From Clostridia bacterium (GTDB lineage: Bacteria > Bacillota > Clostridia > Oscillospirales > CAG-272): a stretch of DNA of 33,890 nt. Below, piece by piece: positions 13,749 through 22,067 of the stretch. A program made the translations under genes and the position numbers. Positions within the stretch are counted from its first letter, which is position 1. Every line of letters begins with the position of its first letter. The notes below the pieces were generated by a model. It was not told where the DNA came from. It searched no databases and saw nothing but the letters and a program-made list of their open reading frames with translations. The stretch is from contig JAFRQK010000001.1 in NCBI GenBank assembly GCA_017428635.1, positions 1 through 33,890 on the forward strand, in the 5' to 3' direction.

Positions 13749-16454
13749 ATGAAGAGATCTCTTTGCTTATTGATAGCGATCATAATGACTGCGGCCGTTC
13801 TGACGGCCGTTCCGGCGAACGCGAAAAAACCCGTTTTTTCCGACGTTGCCGAAAACCGATGGAGTTACGGATCCGTTACGTACGCCGTGGAAAACGGATA
13901 TATGAACGGCGTCGGAGACGGGAAATTCGATCCCTCGGGATCCCTTACCAGAGGAATGGTCGCCACCGTTCTGTGGCGTCGCGAGGGTTCTCCCGCGCCC
14001 GCCGCTCCGAGCGGATTCGAGGACGTACCGGCGGGCAAATGGTACACGGATGCCATTGCGTGGGCGAAGGAAACCGGAATCGTCAACGGCCTCACCCCGA
14101 CGACGTTCGGGCCGAATTCTTTCATAACGAGAGAGCAGCTCGCCACCATGCTTTTCCGTTTTGCCTCGACCGCGCCGGTGTCGGTACCCGAACGCGCGGA
14201 TCTTACGCCGTTTCCCGACGGCGGAAAAGTGTCCGGCTGGGCCGACGAGGCGATGAAGTGGGCTGTCGAAGCGGGTCTGATCAACGGGACGAACGACGGC
14301 AGACTCGCGCCGGGCGGCAAAGCGACGCGGGAACAGTTTGCGGCGATAATCGAGAGATACGACAACGCGTTCAAACTCACGTACAGAGCACCGGTCCTGC
14401 GTTCTCATTACACCGAGCCGGAGTATCCGCTCGTGACGGACGCGGACTTCTACGTCAGCACGACCGGATCGGACGGGAACGACGGGTCCTTCGAGCATCC
14501 GTTCAGAACGTTTGAGCACGCGCACGAAGTGGTAAAGGAGATACCGAAGACCGCCGAGACGGGCGGTATCACCGTCGCGTTCATGGCGGGAAACTACGGC
14601 CCTCTGAGCGTCGACATGAACTGGGAATCGGGAAATCCCGAGTGCCCGGTCACTTACTGCGCGTACGGCGACGGGGACGTGATCTTCGACAACGGATACA
14701 ACTTCACGGCGGATTCCTTCGTCCCGATCGACGAGAGTGAAAAGGCGTTGTTTACGAGCAAAGCGCTCAAGGGCGACAAGATTAAAAAGACGGATATGTC
14801 GTCCGTCATAGCGCCGGGAACGTACGATCTTGACTGTTACGTCTATTCCGACAACGCTCTGTGTACCGTCGCGCGTTACCCGGACAAATACGAAGACGGG
14901 ACGGACCAGCTCATGAAGGGAGCGGGGTACACTTCCGACGAAACGCATATCCGTATCACGTACAGCGGCATGAAAAACAGACTCGCGTCCTATCACACTC
15001 TTGACGGCGTGAAGCTTTACGGATACCTTACGACGGGGTGGTCCAAGGACACGCTTTCGATCGGCGGGTACGACCCCGAAACGGGCGACGTGCTGATATC
15101 CGATCCCGAAAACGCGAGAATGGGATCGCTCCGCTACCCTGAGTTCCCGAGCGCCGAATTTCACGAGTCGGCGATCCTGAACGCGTCGGAGGAACTTGAC
15201 GCGCCCGGCGAATACTGGGTCGACCCCGCGACGTCCGTTATGTACGTTTACGATCCCAAGGGTGATTACCATATCTGCGGCGGCGGGACGATGATACGGA
15301 TAAACTACACGAGCGATATCACCCTGCGCGGCCTCTCGTTCCGCAATATGGGAGATTACGCCGTATACGGAAACAGGGCTCACGATATTACGATCGATCT
15401 TTGTGATTTCAAATACTGCGGCGGGATGTTCGCGGTCGAGATAGGCGCCCACGAACCGGGACGCGACCTCAACTTCACGATGACGCGCTGCGACTTCGAT
15501 CTGATGATGGACTGCTGTCTGTGCCTCAGCGGCGGCGACGTATCCGAGAAGATAGGCTACGCGACGCATATGAACGCGCTGATCGACAACAACTCCTTCA
15601 AAAATTACAATCTCTTCCTGAACGAGCAGTTGGGAATTTATATCACCGGCTGCGACGAGGTCATGATCTCTCATAACGAATTCATAAACGGAGGAGACGG
15701 CTCGGTCTACTACGGCGGAAGTCAGAACGTAGTAATGGAGTACAACTACTGCAAAAATCAGATCAGGAACGCCTCGGACGCCGGCGTGTTCTGTACGTGG
15801 AACGATTTTGAGCACCGCGGCAACATCGTCAGATACAACCTGATCGATACCGTATCTTCGCATGGAGTAGGCGGGTTTTCCGCGTACCTCGACGACTACT
15901 CGGCGGGTACGTCGTTTTATTCCAATCTGCTCTTCAACGCCAGCGAATTCGTCGTCCACAACGGCAGGGACAACGTGATGAAGGACAATATCCTCATCAA
16001 CACGGACGGATCCGTCAGCGGATTCAGCGTGACCGTGCAGCAGGCGGTCTATATGCCCGAAACGCTCGGTCAGTTCGACGAAGACGATCTTGCCATCGTC
16101 GAAAGCTGGAACGATCTTTTTGCAAAATACGAGAAAAATCCCGCGCTCAAGGCGTACGCCGAGGAACACTGGAAGGAGATATTCGATCTGACGACGGATC
16201 TTGAGAGGTGGGACGACCCGAACTTCGTCCTCGCAAGAAAAGAAACGATAACGAACAACAGGTTCATCAATTTGAAGGGCGCGATCGCCGTACCGACCGA
16301 CGAATACGTCGTTAAATATTCGACGATCGAGGGCAACGTCGGGTACACACTCGACGAGAATCCGTTCTTCGTCAACCCGTCTCGCGGCGATTACCGCTTC
16401 CGGGAAGGCGTCGGCTTCCCGGATATCCATTTTGAAGAGATCGGAAGATATTGA
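13749..16454 (+). CDS. SLH-anchored right-handed beta-helix protein (paralog E)
   Basis: This 901-aa protein has a signal peptide (MKRSLCLLIAIIMTAAVLTAV...NA), three SLH domains to about residue 200, then a beta-helix from about residue 230 (DADFYVSTTGSDGNDG). It is closest to paralog F: both read KGDKIKKTDMSSVIAPGTYDL, a TVARYP strand, NAxDxGVFCTWNDF and YLDDYSAG. GAAGGGG lies 10 bp before the ATG, and the gene has its own promoter, apart from the A-D operon. The C-terminus is GDYRFREG...EEIGRY. Bases 14211-14512 match 33890-33589 of paralog F in inverted orientation with four mismatches. Location: cell wall surface. Function: glycan binding or cleavage by family, substrate unknown. No strong terminator follows, so some read-through into 16603 is possible. 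Confidence 0.9.
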   Translation: MKRSLCLLIAIIMTAAVLTAVPANAKKPVFSDVAENRWSYGSVTYAVENGYMNGVGDGKFDPSGSLTRGMVATVLWRREGSPAPAAPSGFEDVPAGKWYTDAIAWAKETGIVNGLTPTTFGPNSFITREQLATMLFRFASTAPVSVPERADLTPFPDGGKVSGWADEAMKWAVEAGLINGTNDGRLAPGGKATREQFAAIIERYDNAFKLTYRAPVLRSHYTEPEYPLVTDADFYVSTTGSDGNDGSFEHPFRTFEHAHEVVKEIPKTAETGGITVAFMAGNYGPLSVDMNWESGNPECPVTYCAYGDGDVIFDNGYNFTADSFVPIDESEKALFTSKALKGDKIKKTDMSSVIAPGTYDLDCYVYSDNALCTVARYPDKYEDGTDQLMKGAGYTSDETHIRITYSGMKNRLASYHTLDGVKLYGYLTTGWSKDTLSIGGYDPETGDVLISDPENARMGSLRYPEFPSAEFHESAILNASEELDAPGEYWVDPATSVMYVYDPKGDYHICGGGTMIRINYTSDITLRGLSFRNMGDYAVYGNRAHDITIDLCDFKYCGGMFAVEIGAHEPGRDLNFTMTRCDFDLMMDCCLCLSGGDVSEKIGYATHMNALIDNNSFKNYNLFLNEQLGIYITGCDEVMISHNEFINGGDGSVYYGGSQNVVMEYNYCKNQIRNASDAGVFCTWNDFEHRGNIVRYNLIDTVSSHGVGGFSAYLDDYSAGTSFYSNLLFNASEFVVHNGRDNVMKDNILINTDGSVSGFSVTVQQAVYMPETLGQFDEDDLAIVESWNDLFAKYEKNPALKAYAEEHWKEIFDLTTDLERWDDPNFVLARKETITNNRFINLKGAIAVPTDEYVVKYSTIEGNVGYTLDENPFFVNPSRGDYRFREGVGFPDIHFEEIGRY
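14211..14512 (+). repeat. Left copy of a 302-bp inverted repeat (paralog E / paralog F)
   Basis: Base-by-base comparison with the reverse complement of 33589-33890 gives four mismatches, at 14330, 14389, 14471 and 14498. It covers SLH3, the linker and the start of the beta-helix. Similarity drops sharply after 14512; on the other side the second copy leaves the window, so the full length is unknown. Confidence 0.9.
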
Positions 16455-16486
16455 CGCGCGCCTCTCCCCTTTTTCCGCAAACCGTT

Positions 16487-16515
16487 TTGCCACGGCGGGC
16501 AACCTGTGCTATAAT
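16487..16515 (+). promoter_or_regulatory. Promoter of the unknown envelope pair
   Basis: TTGCCA at 16487-16492, a 17-bp spacer and a perfect TATAAT at 16510-16515. The leader to the start codon at 16603 is about 80 nt and contains the palindrome CCCGGCCGGG at 16552-16561. Confidence 0.8.
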
Positions 16516-16602
16516 AGTTTCGACCGAAACCGCATCAGTCTTCGGGAGCGTCCCGGCCGGGCGCATTTCCGACACGACTGTGAAAGGAGATGACACCACG
16601 CT

Positions 16603-17235
16603 ATGAGATCACCGAAATTCGGTATGAGCGCTCTGATCCTGATCCTGATCCTCGCATCCGCGTTCGGCTTTTTCTTCTCGGTCAAGATGGTCGATTTTTC
16701 CGCGCGCTCGTACGCGAACGATTACCTCATGATCGACGACAGCGAATACGCCGTCCGCTACTCTAATCAGGCGCCCAACGGTATATACCGCGGCAAGTTT
16801 GAGAACACCGCCGAACTTGTTGCCGAAGGGTTTTTCGGCTACGACTGGGGCGCCGCGCTCAGCGGCGACACGCTGATCGTGAACGAGTACGGCAACACGA
16901 GCCTCGGTCTTATGCTGTGCGATCTGGTCCGCATCGACCTCAACACGGGAAAGAAAGAGGTCCTTATGCGCGACACGACCCTTCGCGGCCGCTGCGCGTC
17001 CGGCGAACTCGTCTGCGTCAGCGGAGTGATGATGGACGTCAACGCTCCGAAGACCAATCCCCTCTGCGCGTTCTTCTGTCTCGGCAATCCAGACAGCAAA
17101 CCGGGCACCGCGCTGATATCTTATCTCGACCCCGCCACCGGAGAGGTGCTTTACAGCGTCCGGGAAAAGGAGTTTCCGGACAAGATCTTTGAAGCGCGTT
17201 TCCTCGACCGCACTCTTGAGGAGGTCATGGGATGA
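16603..17235 (+). CDS. Membrane-anchored extracytoplasmic protein, function unknown
   Basis: This 210-aa protein has one N-terminal hydrophobic segment (about residues 8-30, SALILILILASAFGFFFSV) that looks like a signal anchor, since no clear cleavage site follows. The outer part has short beta-rich stretches, including NGIYRGKFENT, GDTLIVNEYG and LVRIDLNTGKKEVL, which recall blades of beta-propeller or DUF5050-like proteins; with only two or three blade-like stretches a full propeller is not formed. There is no enzyme motif. The start has a very strong site (AAAGGAGATGA, 9 bp upstream). Its stop overlaps the next start by 4 bp (ATGA), so the two proteins are probably made in equal amounts and may form a complex. 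Family not recognised. Confidence 0.8.
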   Translation: MRSPKFGMSALILILILASAFGFFFSVKMVDFSARSYANDYLMIDDSEYAVRYSNQAPNGIYRGKFENTAELVAEGFFGYDWGAALSGDTLIVNEYGNTSLGLMLCDLVRIDLNTGKKEVLMRDTTLRGRCASGELVCVSGVMMDVNAPKTNPLCAFFCLGNPDSKPGTALISYLDPATGEVLYSVREKEFPDKIFEARFLDRTLEEVMG

Positions 17236-17738
17236 AATTCGGAATAACGAATAAAAACAGTCTCAGCGGCGCATGGCTCGCCATCCGCCTGTTCCAGGTG
17301 ATCTCGTTCGTTCCCGCGGCGTTTTTTCTCGTGATCTCCGGATACCGCGGGATCCTGTTGGAGAACAACGTTTTATCCCAAATCTTTTCGTGCGGCCTGT
17401 GCGCCCTGCCCTGCGGTGAGACCGCGGGACTGTCCGCGCTGTACCGCCTCTCGCACAGCGAGATCCTCGCCCATTTCCTGCTGCTCGGGATCGCTCTTGC
17501 CGTCGGACTCATCACGGGTCCTATCCTGCGCGGCTCCGAAAAAGCGGGGCGAGTACTGCGTTTCGTTATGCTCGGCGTTCTCGCGCTTGATATCCCTCTC
17601 GGGATACTGTTCAATATCTACGGGTATTTCGGCCTCGTTCCGGTGATCTGCGGCTCTGCGATCCGTCTCGGTTTCGCCGCTCTGATCGTCGCCGACCTCA
17701 TCGCGGCGAGGAAAGCGAACGCCGCCGATCCGGAATAA
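17232..17738 (+). CDS. Small polytopic membrane protein, function unknown
   Basis: This 168-aa protein has four or five hydrophobic segments: about 14-35, possibly 48-65, 77-98, 107-127 and 130-157. Loops are short and the C-terminus is charged. No transporter, enzyme or sensor motif is visible and I cannot place it in a family. Translation is coupled to the upstream gene through the ATGA overlap at 17232-17235, and a strong terminator follows, so the pair forms a complete two-gene unit. A simple reading is a membrane partner that holds or assembles the upstream extracytoplasmic protein; this is inference from gene order only. Confidence 0.8.
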   Translation: MKFGITNKNSLSGAWLAIRLFQVISFVPAAFFLVISGYRGILLENNVLSQIFSCGLCALPCGETAGLSALYRLSHSEILAHFLLLGIALAVGLITGPILRGSEKAGRVLRFVMLGVLALDIPLGILFNIYGYFGLVPVICGSAIRLGFAALIVADLIAARKANAADPE

Positions 17739-17752
17739 AATCCCGACAAGCG

Positions 17753-17785
17753 AAAACCTCTTCTGCCTCGGCAAAAGAGGTTTTT
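17753..17785 (+). terminator. Intrinsic terminator of the unknown envelope pair
   Basis: Stem 17753-17762 with 17775-17784 (AAAACCTCTT/AAGAGGTTTT), with further pairing inside the loop (TGC/GCA), ending in a T-run. The A/T-rich stem base allows weak bidirectional function. Confidence 0.85.
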
Positions 17786-17905
17786 CCGTTGTTTTCGCCG
17801 CCGACCGGACCGTCCGGAGACGTTCGCGCGGAAAAGAAAAAACTGCGGGTTTGAAAAACAACTCTCTGTAGCCCTCAAAAAACTTCAAAAAAGAGGTCGT
17901 TCGTT

Positions 17906-20599
17906 ATGAAAAAAGCATTCGCTCTTATCGTCGTTCTGTCCGTTCTGCTGGCGGGTCTGTCCTCGCTCGTTCCCGCGTCGGCCGGACCCCTTCCGTTCCG
18001 CGACGTTCCGGAGAACGCGTGGTTTTATTCTCCCGTTCTCACCGTATGGGAAGAGGGAATAATGAAGGGCACGTCCCCCGATACGTTTTCCCCGAACAGC
18101 CCGATGACGCGCGGACAGATCGTGACGATCCTCGCGAGACTTTCGGGGGAAGAATACGCCGGGGCGGCGAAAGACGCCCCCTTCCGCGACGTTCCCGAAA
18201 ATAAATACTACGCCGACCCGATCGGATGGGCGTTCGGCCGCGGGATCGCGAAAGGCATGAGCGAGACGAGATTCGAGCCTGAAAAGCCGGTGCTCCGTCA
18301 GGAGTTCGCGGCGTTTCTCGTGAGATATATGAGACATATGAAAATCACGCTCCCCGAAACAGACGCGGAACCGTTCCCGGACGCCGTTCCGGCCTGGGCG
18401 GCGGCGGACGTCGAGACGCTCCACAGAACGGGGCTGGTCGAGGGAGACCATTCGGGCAGATTCAACCCGGGCAAAAAGATGACGAGAGCGGAAACGGCGA
18501 CGGTGATCGGGAGACTGCTTAAACTGACAGCCGGGACGTCTCTTGACGGGGCTTCCGTGATATACGCCGAAGGCAGCGAAGACGCGGCAGAGCGCGTCGC
18601 GTGGCAGATCGAAAAACTCACGGGACTTCGTCCCTCCGTCGCGAAGGACGAATCGCCCGACAGCGGTCCCGAGATCGTCCTCGGCGTGACGAACCGCGGC
18701 GGACCGGACCCCGCGGGCCTCGGTAAAGAAGGTTACGAGATCAGCCGCGACGGAGATACCGTCTTCGTCACGGGCGAGACGCCCGAAGGCGTATACCGCG
18801 GCGCGGCGGCGCTTCTGAAATCGGGGACGGTTCGAGGAGAGTCGCTCGTCATACCCGACGGTGCGTTCGGCCGCTTCCCGTACGAATATCCGATAGGATC
18901 GCTCACCGTAAACGGGCGGCCTATATCAGACTACGTGATCGTCTGCCCCGCCGACACGTCCGAATCGGTCAGAACGGGTGTGGGCGATATAGTAAAATAC
19001 GTCGAAAAAGCGTGCGGGACGACGCTCGCGGTGACGGACGAGAAAACGTCTCCGGCGATCATTATCGACCCCTCTCCCGTCACGGTCGAGGGTTCGTTCA
19101 ACAACAACGAGGAGAATTATTCGATCCGGTCTGAGGGCGACGATATCGTCGTCAGGGGATCGCCCGTCCGCGGCGCGATGTACGGATGTTACGCCCTGCT
19201 CGAAGACTGCGTCGGATGGTATTTTCTCACCCCGGAAGTCGATTATATCCGCGCGGCGGAGCAGGTCGACGTAAGCGGCGTCGATATCGTTTATTCCCCC
19301 GCGTTCGAATACAGGAACAACTATTGGCCCGGGGCGATCGGCTCGGCGGAATTCTGCGCGAAAAACCAGCTCAACGCAAATATAACTTCCGAAAAATACG
19401 GCGGAGGCATCAGCTATACCGGCGGATCCGTCCATACGTTCCAGGCGCTGACGAACTACGAATACGATCAGGGGATGCAGCCTTGTCTCAACGACGAGGC
19501 GATCTACGATACCATATACGGAAACGTGAAAAAGATCCTCCTCGAGCACCCCGACGCGCGCGTGATCTCCGTCTCGCAGAACGACAATTCCAATTACTGC
19601 AAGTGCGAAAAATGCGCCGCTGTCGCCGAGGAAGAGGGATCGGAGGCCGGGAACGTCATCCGTTTCGTCAACCGTATCGTCCGCGACCTCAGGGCGGAGG
19701 GATACGACAAAGTGTCGATCCATACGCTCGCATATATGTACACGGTTAAAGTCTGCAAAACGAAGCCGGACCCCGGCGTCATCATCCAGTACTGCACGGC
19801 GGAGAACTGCTTTGCTCACCCGACGTGGGACGAAGACTGCTTTACGAACGGCGCGCACGCGCAGAATATCGCCGCGTGGAGCGAAGTCACCTCCCGGATC
19901 TGGGTGTGGGATTACGGCACGCACTTCTCCAACTATCTCGATTACAACGTCAACTATAACTACGACGTCCTTTGCGGAAATATAAAGTATTTCCGCGACC
20001 ACGGCGTTTCGGGCCTGTTCAATCAGGGAGCTTACACCTCGGGCGCGAGGACGGGCGAATTTTCGGAAATGAGGACTTTTCTGCTCGCAAAGGCGATGGA
20101 AGATCCCGATATGACGAAGGAGCGGTATTCCGACCTGATGAACGCGTTTCTCGAGGGCTACTACGGCGTCGAATCCGCGCCGTATATCCGCGACTATATC
20201 GACCGTCTGATTGCGGCGGAATCGGAATACTGCGACGGCTGGATCGACTACGACGACAAGACGAAAGAGCTGTCGAGGGCCATGCGTCTTCGCAAACTGT
20301 TCTCCGTATTCGAAGAAGATTTTACCGAGGCCGCGCTACTCGCCGATACCGCGTACGGGTTCGAGTGCGTTTCGATCGACCGCATCCAGTTCGACTACAT
20401 CGTCCTCGAACTGCGCTTCTTCCGCGAGTTCGGAAAGGGATCCGACGAGGTCGACCGCGAAATACAAAACGTCGCGTATGAATTGTATCTTAAACTCAGA
20501 AAATACGGAATTACCCTGAACGAAGGCAGAAGACGCCCCGATTTCGACGGCCCGGAGTCGATCACCGTCCCGCCGTCGAAATGGAAACTTCTTTCCTGA
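17906..20599 (+). CDS. SLH-anchored DUF4838 (glycosidase-like) surface protein
   Basis: This is an 897-aa protein. Residues 1-26 are a signal peptide. Three SLH domains lie at about 28-70, 88-135 and 145-192. Two successive segments resemble the N-terminal alpha/beta domain of GH20/GH67-type enzymes: about 215-310 (VIYAEGSEDAAERVAWQIEKL...GYEISRDGD...GVYRGAAALL) and about 342-457 (VIVCPADTSESV...YSIRSEGDD...AMYGCYALLED). From about 460 follows DUF4838, marked by SVSQNDNSNYCKCEKC (Cys565, 567, 570) and GNVIRFVNRIVRDLRAEGY. DUF4838 is predicted, not proven, to be a TIM-barrel glycoside-hydrolase relative. Likely job: wall-attached handling of amino-sugar or uronic-acid glycans. AAGAGG lies 9 bp before the ATG; no convincing promoter is seen in 17786-17890. 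The duplicated N-domain is unusual. Confidence 0.85.
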   Translation: MKKAFALIVVLSVLLAGLSSLVPASAGPLPFRDVPENAWFYSPVLTVWEEGIMKGTSPDTFSPNSPMTRGQIVTILARLSGEEYAGAAKDAPFRDVPENKYYADPIGWAFGRGIAKGMSETRFEPEKPVLRQEFAAFLVRYMRHMKITLPETDAEPFPDAVPAWAAADVETLHRTGLVEGDHSGRFNPGKKMTRAETATVIGRLLKLTAGTSLDGASVIYAEGSEDAAERVAWQIEKLTGLRPSVAKDESPDSGPEIVLGVTNRGGPDPAGLGKEGYEISRDGDTVFVTGETPEGVYRGAAALLKSGTVRGESLVIPDGAFGRFPYEYPIGSLTVNGRPISDYVIVCPADTSESVRTGVGDIVKYVEKACGTTLAVTDEKTSPAIIIDPSPVTVEGSFNNNEENYSIRSEGDDIVVRGSPVRGAMYGCYALLEDCVGWYFLTPEVDYIRAAEQVDVSGVDIVYSPAFEYRNNYWPGAIGSAEFCAKNQLNANITSEKYGGGISYTGGSVHTFQALTNYEYDQGMQPCLNDEAIYDTIYGNVKKILLEHPDARVISVSQNDNSNYCKCEKCAAVAEEEGSEAGNVIRFVNRIVRDLRAEGYDKVSIHTLAYMYTVKVCKTKPDPGVIIQYCTAENCFAHPTWDEDCFTNGAHAQNIAAWSEVTSRIWVWDYGTHFSNYLDYNVNYNYDVLCGNIKYFRDHGVSGLFNQGAYTSGARTGEFSEMRTFLLAKAMEDPDMTKERYSDLMNAFLEGYYGVESAPYIRDYIDRLIAAESEYCDGWIDYDDKTKELSRAMRLRKLFSVFEEDFTEAALLADTAYGFECVSIDRIQFDYIVLELRFFREFGKGSDEVDREIQNVAYELYLKLRKYGITLNEGRRRPDFDGPESITVPPSKWKLLS

Positions 20600-20641
20600 C
20601 GCGCAAAGCGAGAACGGATCAATATTGTGTCGCAAAACCAA

Positions 20642-20676
20642 AACCCCGCAGAGCCGTCCGCGGGGTTCGCTTTTTT
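20642..20676 (+). terminator. Intrinsic terminator after the DUF4838 gene
   Basis: Stem AACCCCGC (20642-20649) with GCGGGGTT (20660-20667), a 10-nt loop, then CGC and a run of six T (20671-20676). Confidence 0.85.
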
Positions 20677-20741
20677 GCGGTCACAGACCCGGATCTCCCC
20701 GAAGGAACGTCACGGCGCGCCCCCCCGACAGGCGATTCTTG

Positions 20742-20770
20742 TTGTTTACTTCCGTTTCGTATGGTATAAT
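20742..20770 (+). promoter_or_regulatory. Promoter of the phosphatase gene
   Basis: TTGTTT at 20742-20747, a 17-bp spacer and TATAAT at 20765-20770 with an extended -10 (TGG). Transcription should begin near 20777, which rules out the longer upstream open frame from 20625. Confidence 0.8.
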
Positions 20771-20788
20771 TAAAAAAAAGCGAAAAAT

Positions 20789-20793
20789 GGGGA
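20789..20793 (+). promoter_or_regulatory. Ribosome-binding site deciding the phosphatase start
   Basis: GGGGA lies 8 bp before the ATG at 20802. The in-frame ATG at 20787 is only about 10 nt from the expected transcript start and has no site of its own. Confidence 0.6.
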
Positions 20794-20801
20794 ACGAGCG
20801 T

Positions 20802-21842
20802 ATGATCCACCTTATCTCTCCCGAGAACGGAGCGGAGTTTTCCGTCCTGACGGACGTGCAGAAACAACTCATAAAACAGAGCCTCGCGGGGACTTTCACC
20901 CGATTCGGCAATTACGGCGAAGAGAACGACGACGACGCGTCGGCGCCCGCAGTGTGCGTTTTCAGATGGCGCGCCGACGAGACGGACTTCCCGACGTCTC
21001 TTGAGATCTCCGAGGCGGAAGATTTTTCCGTTCCTTCTCACGTCGATATTTCGGGGACGTTCCAGTCGGCAACCGACGGCGACCTGTTCGCGACGGGGCG
21101 AAATTTCATGACCGGGAAAAAGTACTTTTGGCGCGTGGCGCAGAACGGCGAGTATTCACAAGTCAGATCCTTTGCCACTCTGCCCGATCCGATCCGCCCT
21201 CTGTCCGTCGACCGCGTTCCGAATTTTCGCGACCTCGGAGGAAGAATAAACGCCGAGGGCCGAAGAATGAAGCAAGGGCTCCTCTATCGCGGAAGATTCC
21301 TCGAATGGGAGGAGGACGACCGGTACGGTCTGACCGAAAACGGAAAGATAACGTTCGCCGAGAAACTCGGGATCAGGACAGAGATCGACCTGCGCGAGGA
21401 AAAAGAGGGAAAGATGACCGTCAGCCCCGCCGGACAGAGCGTCCGTTACGTCCAGGTATCGCACGACAGTTCGTGGGGCGGCACGCTGAACGACCGAGGC
21501 ATGGGTCAGCTCGATCAGATATTCGCCGTGCTGTTCGATCCCGCGTCGTACCCCGTATATTTCCATTGCTTCGCCGGAGCGGACAGAACGGGATTCATCT
21601 CCATGATCATCGACGGGATCGTCGGGATGAGCGACGAGAACATTATTCTCGAATACAATTTCACCGCCCTTTTCGATCACCGGAACTGGAAAGAGTGCGA
21701 GGGCGCGAGCGCGTATTTCGCTTTTCTGCGCGAGACGTTCGGAGATCACTCGCTCTCCGAGCTTATAATGCTCCACCTTACGAACTACGGGATCGACAGG
21801 GATAAGCTGATCCGGCTGAAAGAATTTCTTCTGGAAGACTGA
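20802..21842 (+). CDS. Tyrosine-protein phosphatase with N-terminal Fn3-like domain
   Basis: This 346-aa cytoplasmic protein has no signal peptide. Residues 1 to about 125 look like a fibronectin-III-type sandwich (VFRWRADETDFPTSLEIS, KKYFWRVAQNGEYSQVRSF). The rest is a Y_phosphatase3-type domain with PNFRDLGG, GLLYRGRFL, IDLREEKEG and the P-loop HCFAGADRTG, in which Cys256 is the nucleophile and Arg262 binds phosphate. The reaction would be hydrolysis of phosphotyrosine, or perhaps phosphoinositide or another phosphoester, since this family is broad. The gene has its own promoter and terminator. It could counter protein-tyrosine kinases of surface-polysaccharide assembly, but no such kinase is in the window. 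Confidence 0.9.
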   Translation: MIHLISPENGAEFSVLTDVQKQLIKQSLAGTFTRFGNYGEENDDDASAPAVCVFRWRADETDFPTSLEISEAEDFSVPSHVDISGTFQSATDGDLFATGRNFMTGKKYFWRVAQNGEYSQVRSFATLPDPIRPLSVDRVPNFRDLGGRINAEGRRMKQGLLYRGRFLEWEEDDRYGLTENGKITFAEKLGIRTEIDLREEKEGKMTVSPAGQSVRYVQVSHDSSWGGTLNDRGMGQLDQIFAVLFDPASYPVYFHCFAGADRTGFISMIIDGIVGMSDENIILEYNFTALFDHRNWKECEGASAYFAFLRETFGDHSLSELIMLHLTNYGIDRDKLIRLKEFLLED

Positions 21843-21935
21843 ATGGCGGATACGATCGACCGCTGTTTCGCCCTCTCGGAAGGACGGCAAACGATCCGTT
21901 CCCGCCGCGCGCGGGACGGTTTTGTTAATAGTTAC

Positions 21936-21964
21936 AAAAAACCGCCGCACCGGGCGGTTTTTTT
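21936..21964 (+). terminator. Intrinsic terminator of the phosphatase gene
   Basis: AAAAAACCGCC (21936-21946) pairs with GGCGGTTTTTT (21953-21963) around a 6-nt loop and ends in a T-run. The -35 of the next promoter begins two bases later. Confidence 0.9.
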
Positions 21965-21965
21965 G

Positions 21966-21994
21966 TTGACGAGGCACATAACGGGTGATATACT
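21966..21994 (+). promoter_or_regulatory. Promoter of the giant surface-protein gene
   Basis: TTGACG at 21966-21971, a 17-bp spacer and TATACT at 21989-21994 with an extended -10 (TGA just before). A TATAAT at 21994-21999 would need a 22-bp spacer and is less likely. Confidence 0.75.
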
Positions 21995-22067
21995 ATAATA
22001 AGGAAAAAATACCTGCGGCAAGCGCTTTTCCCGTCACACCTCTGTCAAGACGAAAGGAACAACGAAT

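Noticed and set aside
13767-16502. 911-codon open frame on the minus strand opposite paralog E, and similar long antisense frames at 563-2146, 2691-4742, 7820-9757 and 25029-26642
   Set aside because: They lie fully across genes with clear domains, RBS and signal peptides. Sense codons ending in G or C rarely create antisense stops, and the translated antisense products are low-complexity, Arg/Val-rich and lack any domain.
16552-16561. Palindrome CCCGGCCGGG in the leader of the 16603 gene as an operator or terminator
   Set aside because: Ten bases without a T-run or flanking symmetry occur easily by chance in this GC-rich sequence; not enough to call.
20625-20801. Upstream extension of the phosphatase frame
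   Set aside because: It crosses the preceding terminator and the gene's own promoter, and no ribosome-binding site precedes it.
21843-21998. A 51-codon ORF starting right after the phosphatase stop
   Set aside because: It runs through the phosphatase terminator and into the next promoter, so a full message is not expected; the peptide has no recognisable features.
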